This document shows, one piece after another, positions 58,453-64,000 of a DNA stretch of 64,000 nucleotides. The translations under genes were made by a program, and so were the position numbers. This DNA is from Mikania micrantha (lineage: Eukaryota; Streptophyta; Magnoliopsida; Asterales; Asteraceae). Position 1 is the first letter of the stretch, and each line of letters begins with the position of its first letter. The stretch lies in NCBI GenBank assembly GCA_009363875.1, contig CM018691.1, positions 123,133,404 through 123,197,403 of the forward strand, given 5' to 3'. Below the pieces are notes generated by a model. The model made no database searches and had not been told where the DNA came from. It worked only from the letters and a program-made list of their open reading frames with translations.

Positions 58453-59078
58453 TCATAAAATCTTGTGCCCTAGCACAATACCCTCGGTCACCATGAAATG
58501 ACACTTCTCCCAGTTCAGCATCAGATTAGTCTCCACACATCTAGCAAGCATCTTATCCAAGTTCTGCAAACAATGATCAAAAGAACTTCCAAACACTAAA
58601 AAATCATCCATGAAAACTTCAATGGAATTCTCGATCATATCCTGAAATATAGCCACCATGCATCTCAGAAATGTGGTTGGAGCATTACATAACCCAAACG
58701 GCATACGACGATACGCAAAGGTACGTATGGGCATGTAAACGTGGTTTTTCGCTGATCCTCTGGTGCTATAGGGATCTGGAAATAACCTGAGAAACCATCA
58801 AGAAAACAGTAAAAATGTTGTCCTGACAACCGCTCCAACATCTGAACAATGAAAGGCAATGGGAAATGATCTTTCCTAGTAGCATCATTCAGTCTTCTAT
58901 AATCGATGCATACTCTCCAACCCGTGACTGTCCTAGATGGAATCAACTCCTTCTTCTCATTCACAATGACAGTCATGCCTCCCTTCTTGGGAACAACCTG
59001 TACTGGACTGACCCAAGCAGAATCTGAAATGGGATATATCAATCCGGAATCTAAGAGCTTAAGAACCTCCTTCTTCAC
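58453..59078 (-). pseudogene. Athila reverse transcriptase, broken
   Basis: Motifs on the minus strand: KEVLKLLDSGLIYPISDSAWVSP, VCIDYRRLNDATRKDHFPLPF, FLDGFSGYFQIPI, MPFGLCNAPTTFLRCM and the catalytic FMDDFLVFG (about 58594-58620). FMDDF is the usual Athila/Tat form of the YxDD box. Frame changes lie near 58735 and 59080, and a stop is present near 58453. Confidence 0.9.
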
Positions 59079-61972
59079 AACTTCAGATATTTAAGCCGTC
59101 TCTGTGGTTGGACCACCGGCTTGTAATCCTCCTCCATCAAAATGCGATGCATACAAAACGAAGGGTTTATGCCCTTTATATCCTTTAACTTCCACACAAT
59201 CGCCTGCTTATTTGCCTTAAGCACATCAATCAATCTAGACTTCTCCTCCTCTGCCAATGAAGATGAAATAATGACGGGTAAATCAGAATCACCATCTAGA
59301 AATGCATACTCCAAGTGAGATGGCAACTCCTTAAGCTCTAGGGATGGTGATGCCTCAACAGATGGCTTCTCAACCGGATTTGTACTCTCAAAAACCTCAA
59401 AAACAATCAGGTACTCAGGAGGCTTACTAGCCAGACTGCTCGAAATGTGCTCAGAAGAAGCATCAATCTCAACAGCCTGGTTCTCCTCACCCAGGTCTTG
59501 ATCTCTCAGTAAATCAGATCGAGAAATGTAATCTAGACAACGATCTATGTAACGAATGAAAAAATCAAGAAAATACACAGAATCATCCTGGCCATTCGAA
59601 TGCTTCATCGACTTCCTCACATCGAATGTAACATTCTCCTCACCCACGCGCAATGTAATCTTACCTTCAAACACATCTATCATTGCCTTAGCAGTGCGCA
59701 TGAAAGGATGTCCCATAATGAGCGGGACTCTGTCATTGGCCTCCATGTCTAGTATGACAAAATCCATGGGGAATACAAACTTATCAACCTTCACCAACAC
59801 ATTCTCCATAATTCCCAGTGGATACTTCACCGATCGATCGGCCAAAGTGATGCTCATGCGCGTCGGTGATGGGTCTCCAAGATCTAGCTTCTGATAAGTC
59901 GAGTATGGCATCAAATTAATGCTAGCACCAAAGTCAGCCAACGCGTGGTTCACAGAAGAACTGCCACATAAACAAGGGATAGTGAAAATCCCTAGATCGT
60001 CAAGCTTCTCGGGCAGTTTTTTCTAGAACAACGCAGAACATTGAGCTCCCAAAGTAACTGTAGACAGTGACTCCAGCTTCTTCTTGTTAGACAGAAGATC
60101 TTTCAAGAATTTAGCATATTTGGGCATATGCTGGAGTGCTTTTACAAAATGGAGGTTGATCTTAAGCTGCTTAAACATCTCTAAGAAATGTCCATATTCC
60201 TGTGCATATTTCTGCTGCAATGTACGTGCTGGATATGGAAGCCTGCTTATTTCAACCTCGGGAGTCCTCTTCTCTTCCATCTTCTTCTTCTCTGCCTCAA
60301 CTCCCTTCTTCTCAACTGAAGATTCTCCTACTGGTGCGGTACTTGCTGGGCCTAACCTCTGGTGCACCCTATCAGGAGTCTCCATCTCAATCTCCTCTTC
60401 AACCGGTTCCTCTACATGAACATCTGGTGACTTCTCTACCTCTTTCTCACCTCCATGACCACTCCTAGTCGTCACAGCTTTCACATGACCCTTCGGGTTT
60501 GCCTCAGTATTCCCCGAGAAGGATCCACCCTGCCTCTCATCCTACCTCTTCGTAATATCACCTACCGATCGCTGTAGGTCCAGAAATGCTGACTGTTGAT
60601 TCCTCAGCAATGTATCATGCTTCTGAAGCTTCACCTGTGTGTGTTGATCCTTTGCTATCAACTGCTGTAGCATCTGCATCTGCTGCTTGAGCATGTCCTT
60701 CACTTCTGGGTCACCACTGCGGCTTGGACCCGCTCCTGAATTCTCATTCACTGCTCGATTCTGACGTGGCTGATAAGAGTTGTTACCACGCCAGTTGTTG
60801 TTTGAGTTTCGCCAATTTGAGTTAGGATTCCAATTCGGATTGGGATTGGAATTGAAGTTGGAAGTGAAAGGCTTGCTCCAACCAGAGTTAATGGAATCTA
60901 ACTGCTCCTGATCAGTGATGGGGCACTCGGCAGTCTCATGTCCTCCTCGACATATCTCACACTTCTTCAAATGCGTCTTCAGTTCCTTCATGTCTCTCGC
61001 TAAAGACTCTATGGTTGCAACAAGGCTAGTGTTAGGAGCGACCTGATAAACACCTCGAGCAACAGATGAGGTGTTGGTAGCCTTAGCGGTGGAGGATCTA
61101 CCAGATGGCTTCTGCTGCTGCTCAGCTCTAGCAAAAATCTCAAACATGTCAATACGCTCATCTGTATCCTTCATCTCCATGATATGCCCTCATGCAGCTA
61201 TATTGAATATGATTTGCTTCTCAAGTGTCAATCCATTGTAGAATTTCTCTACAAGTGCCCATTCAGAAAGTCCATGCTGTGGACATTTGCTAAGCAAAGT
61301 GTGAAAACGCTTCCAAGTTGCAGAGTAAGACTCATCGGGCTCCATACGAAAGGAATGGATTTGGTCCCTAAGACGAGCAACTTTGGAAGGTGGAAAATAT
61401 TTCTTCAGAAATTTCTTTCGAAGATCATCCCACGTGGTAATGGTGTTCTCAGGAAGGCTGTTGAACCAGGTGGATGCACGACTAGCAAGTGAAAATGGGA
61501 AAAGCTGCAAGCAGATGGTATCCTCAGAAACACCATGTAGATTGAAGGTGTTGCAGATCCTAGAAAAACGGGACAGATGTCCGGGAGCATCCTCATCATC
61601 AAGACCATTAAACTGAATGGAAATGGTGATAGCAGTCATCATGTAGGAAGGGAATTGCCAAGTAGCATCATTGGCAAAAACAGGACGAGTGACCGGGTTG
61701 CGAACTCCGGTGAATCCATCGCAAGCTCGATCGTGAACGGTGCGTCTAAGCGGTGGTGGTATCTCCTCGGCCATGTCGAAGAAAGCAGGTGGGATCGAGA
61801 AAGATGAAGTGGACGTGTGTGAAGGTGAACTAGGTGTAGAAGAAGGAGAAAGCAAAATCGGGGCAAGAACACATACCTGGGAAAGTCGACTCCGAAGGTT
61901 CATGTGAAACTCTTGCTTCGGTTCTTCAAATGCTAAAACTTGCGGCGGTTCTTGTGATCGAGTATGTGGCAT
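59075..61972 (-). pseudogene. Athila gag-protease, broken by in-frame stops
   Basis: The frame opens at ATG 61972 (MPHTRSQEPPQV). It contains a retrotransposon gag domain (FPFSLASRASTWFNSLP, TTWDDLRKKFLKKYFPP at about 61390-61500), the CEICRGGHETAECP knuckle (about 60925-60965) and an acidic Lys/Glu linker (60240-60450). The protease motif ADFGASINLMP is at about 59912-59944. All parts share one frame, broken by stops at about 61190, 60542 and 60023, and it stops before RT at 59075. An intact copy would make one Gag-Pro-Pol polyprotein. Confidence 0.88.
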
Positions 61973-62179
61973 GCACTGTAAACGATTACAAGAAAGGGGG
62001 TATAACAAACAACACAAACAAAAACCTAAAACATAATAAAAACCTAGCACCTAAAAGACAAATAACAATTAAGGCACATTAGAAAGAAAAGAAAAGACTC
62101 AACCTAAAATACTACAAAAAAAAAATTAGACCTTCTAATTTTGCAAATGACAATCTAAGCTAATTTCGTTATTGCCAAG

Positions 62180-62208
62180 TGTCCCCGGCAACGACGGCAA
62201 AAACTTAA
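62180..62208 (-). other. Athila primer-binding region
   Basis: Minus strand immediately after the 5' LTR reads TTAAGTTTTTGCCG, then CGTTGCCGGGGAC, the form seen in Athila/Calypso-type elements, described as complementary to a tRNA other than initiator Met (tRNA-Asp in published work). Confidence 0.75.
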
Positions 62209-62508
62209 TGTCCCTAAAAATGGTCTAAGAGAATGACTCTAAACACTAACCTAGACTTAACTTAAAAAAATGAGTTATAATCGAAACTCCTGAACTAAAC
62301 CACTATGACAGGCAAGTGAACCTATCAATTGCAGAATAGTTAATTGAAGTCCGGATATCGAACCCAAGAGACACTGACCTAACGAAATAAGACTAGAAAA
62401 TGATTTAAGCAAAGAGGGGGGGGGGGTTTGAATAAAAATGAAAGTTACTAAATTAATTAAACTAATTATCCCAATTAAATTAGAAAAAGCCAATTTAACT
62501 AATATTAA
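62209..62508 (-). mobile_element. Right (5') LTR of the Athila-like element, truncated
   Basis: About 300 bp starting TGTCCCTAAAAA match 28099-28398 of the left LTR, with few differences including a G-run expansion (62415-62427). It is cut at 62508 by the next LTR. Confidence 0.88.
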
Positions 62509-64000
62509 TGTAACATCAGTGCCGGAAACGTAACCGGAACAGTGATCTACACAGTAACATGAACAGTAATTCAAGTATGATCTACGTGTCATGGCTAGTC
62601 TAGTTCGGCCAAGCTGAGTATACACCATCACTCGACCAAGGACTCATTCGGTCGGGCACCCTTTCGGCCGCATGGCTAGTCTAGTTCGGCCAAGTCCTTT
62701 CATTCGGACAAACCGAACCAAGTGCATGGGTTGTTAATCGAGAAAGGTTACCATATGTTTTAATCTTTCAAATGGGGACTTATGTTAATCAAGGAGTAAA
62801 GCTTCAACATCAAGATTTTTAATTTCATTAATTACAATCATGTGTTTCAAGGAATCAAGAACTCAACCGAAGTGTATAGGTGTTAATTTCATTATTAACA
62901 CTCAATAATTAGTGAAATTTCAAACGAGGATATAACTAAATAGGATTGTTCAATTGAACTCTCTAAGCTAAAGTTGTACACACAAATGATCAAAGAACCA
63001 TGGGAAGCAAAGATCTAGTACGTGCTTAAGGTTAATTGAATGAGATTAACCTAAGGCTAACATGTTTAATTATATTTTCTTAAAATAACTTATAAGTTCT
63101 TATTTAAAATATTCTTTAAATTAAAATCAATGATTTCTAACTTAATAGTTTAACTTAAAATGAAGTATTTAAAATGTTTTAATTAAAAGACTTTGAATGT
63201 GAACAACGAAAACCATACATCGCTAAGGTGTAATGGTGATTATTCATGGGATTAGGGTTTATAAATGGGTAATACATTAGACTAGTTAGAGAGAACCATA
63301 GCAAACACATTAGTAACATAGGACACTTAGTTGCACACCGAGACCAAAGCCCTAGATTACGTCTATTATAAATGCTTATAGTATTCGAATCCTCTTAAAA
63401 GAACTAAGGTGTTGAAGATACTTAAGCTACAATTAATGAGCGTGGATTATGTGTTGTGATTCCCTTCTTAGCAACACAGGTGAGTGCATTGACCCTTTTG
63501 TAAACATTTTGTTTTACAAACACGGGGCTGAGAAGCATGCGTAAATTATTTTCTTTGGATTATATTTACCTAAATGTTTTTACTTAATATATGTTTCAAT
63601 TGTAAAATGGTTATCCTAGATCTTATCTAGGTAAACAAATTTCAGAATTTCAGAATGAATTATCTATTCTTCATGAATAGCTAACAATTTAAAGACAAAG
63701 AACTATTTTTCAAAGAACTATTTTCAAAGATCTAATTTCAAAGAACTAACGGTCAAATCAAAGAATTATTTTCGGTGGTGTGTTGTCAAAGAACTAACGA
63801 TCTATTTCAAAGAACTATGAACAAAGAACTATTTACAAGGGTCTGGCTGGGAAATATCAAAGACAGCATGTGCCAATCTCAGGTTTGAAAGACGTCCTAG
63901 CTAGACTGATCGAATATGAGACGCATGTTTGATGATATTTACAGTATTCCCTAACCGGTTTTGAGGAACATTTGGGAAATACTCAAAGATAACATGTGCC
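62509..64000 (+). mobile_element. LTR of a gypsy element, cut by the window edge
   Basis: Starts TGTAACATCAGTGCC, identical to the solo LTR start at 8005. It shares the block with GGACAC.TAGTTGCACACCGAG (63321-63342, compare 10412-10432), the CAG|GTGAGT donor at 63480, and GGGGCTGAGAAGCATGCG (63523-63540, compare 10917-10934). TTCGGCC motifs cluster at 62605-62720. The base of insertion is ATTAA (62504-62508). Whether this is a solo LTR or a full element lies beyond the window. Confidence 0.8.

Larger units (their letters stand above)
28099..62508 (-). mobile_element. Athila-type Ty3/gypsy element, nested and incomplete
   Basis: The outermost element reads on the minus strand: right (5') LTR from 62209, primer-binding region 62180-62208, gag-protease 61972-59075, RT 59078-58453, RNase H and integrase 58437-56628 continuing at 46477-46342, a leader, an env-like ORF 44758-43670, 3' non-coding, then the left (3') LTR 42029-28099. 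The env-like ORF, the FMDDF reverse transcriptase motif, the 1.7-kb LTRs and the CGTTGCCGGGGAC primer site are typical of Athila. It is interrupted by a copia element, a second gypsy element, an LTR at its right end, and an unknown 1-kb unit. All ORFs are broken. Its outer TSD cannot be checked because the right end is outside the window or lost. Confidence 0.85.

Overview
This is a plant nuclear DNA window, almost certainly from a eudicot with a large, retrotransposon-rich genome. The evidence is AT-rich sequence with canonical GT-AG introns, a plant-specific GASA/Snakin gene, plant-type Ty1/copia and Ty3/gypsy LTR elements, foldback MITEs and Helitron-like ends. The family cannot be fixed by eye; Asteraceae is only a guess. 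There are no bacterial genes, operons, rRNA genes, tRNA genes or CRISPR arrays. Only two loci look like host genes: a well-supported proline-rich GASA14-type gene (exons 14565-14618, 15067-15352, 17641-17825, + strand) and a weaker single-exon candidate for a short secreted arabinogalactan-like peptide (23329-23544, + strand).

Layout. 1-12092 is a patchwork of gypsy LTR pieces in both orientations, one broken RNase H-integrase fragment (1205-2070), and a complete 4.08-kb solo LTR (8005-12087) with GTGCT target duplications. 12093-14500 is mostly unique-looking DNA with a hAT-like MITE and a short Helitron-like insertion just upstream of the GASA gene. The 2.3-kb second intron of the GASA gene is built almost wholly of four consecutive foldback/TIR elements. 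17826-28098 is AT-rich and holds MITE relics, a 380-bp solo LTR with GAATT duplications (19681-20060), a 1.1-kb foldback element with CTAG ends, the peptide gene, a 2.1-kb TIR element carrying about 125-bp tandem repeats, and a TATG-rich unit that recurs at 41 kb.

28099 to the right edge is a nest of elements. The outermost is an Athila-type gypsy on the minus strand. Its left LTR starts at 28099, its broken gag-pol and env-like ORF occupy 43670-61972, and its right LTR starts at 62209. A Sirevirus-like copia element of 11,252 bp (28981-40232, TSD CAATG) sits in its left LTR. A gypsy element of 10,140 bp (46483-56622, TSD TCATG) splits its integrase C-terminus. A further LTR (62509 onward), of the same family as the 8005-12087 solo LTR, cuts its right LTR. 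All element genes carry stops or frameshifts, and none looks autonomous.

Most interesting signals: (1) a GCGGTACGC-type motif repeated three or four times in the upstream part of LTRs from different gypsy lineages, always in the same sense; (2) a conserved consensus splice donor, with a downstream acceptor in several copies, inside these long LTRs; (3) a GASA intron made of stacked snapback elements, one ending about 50 bp before the acceptor; (4) a candidate Helitron in the GASA promoter; (5) the unknown TATG-rich unit flanked by a 32-bp imperfect duplication of the Athila LTR end.
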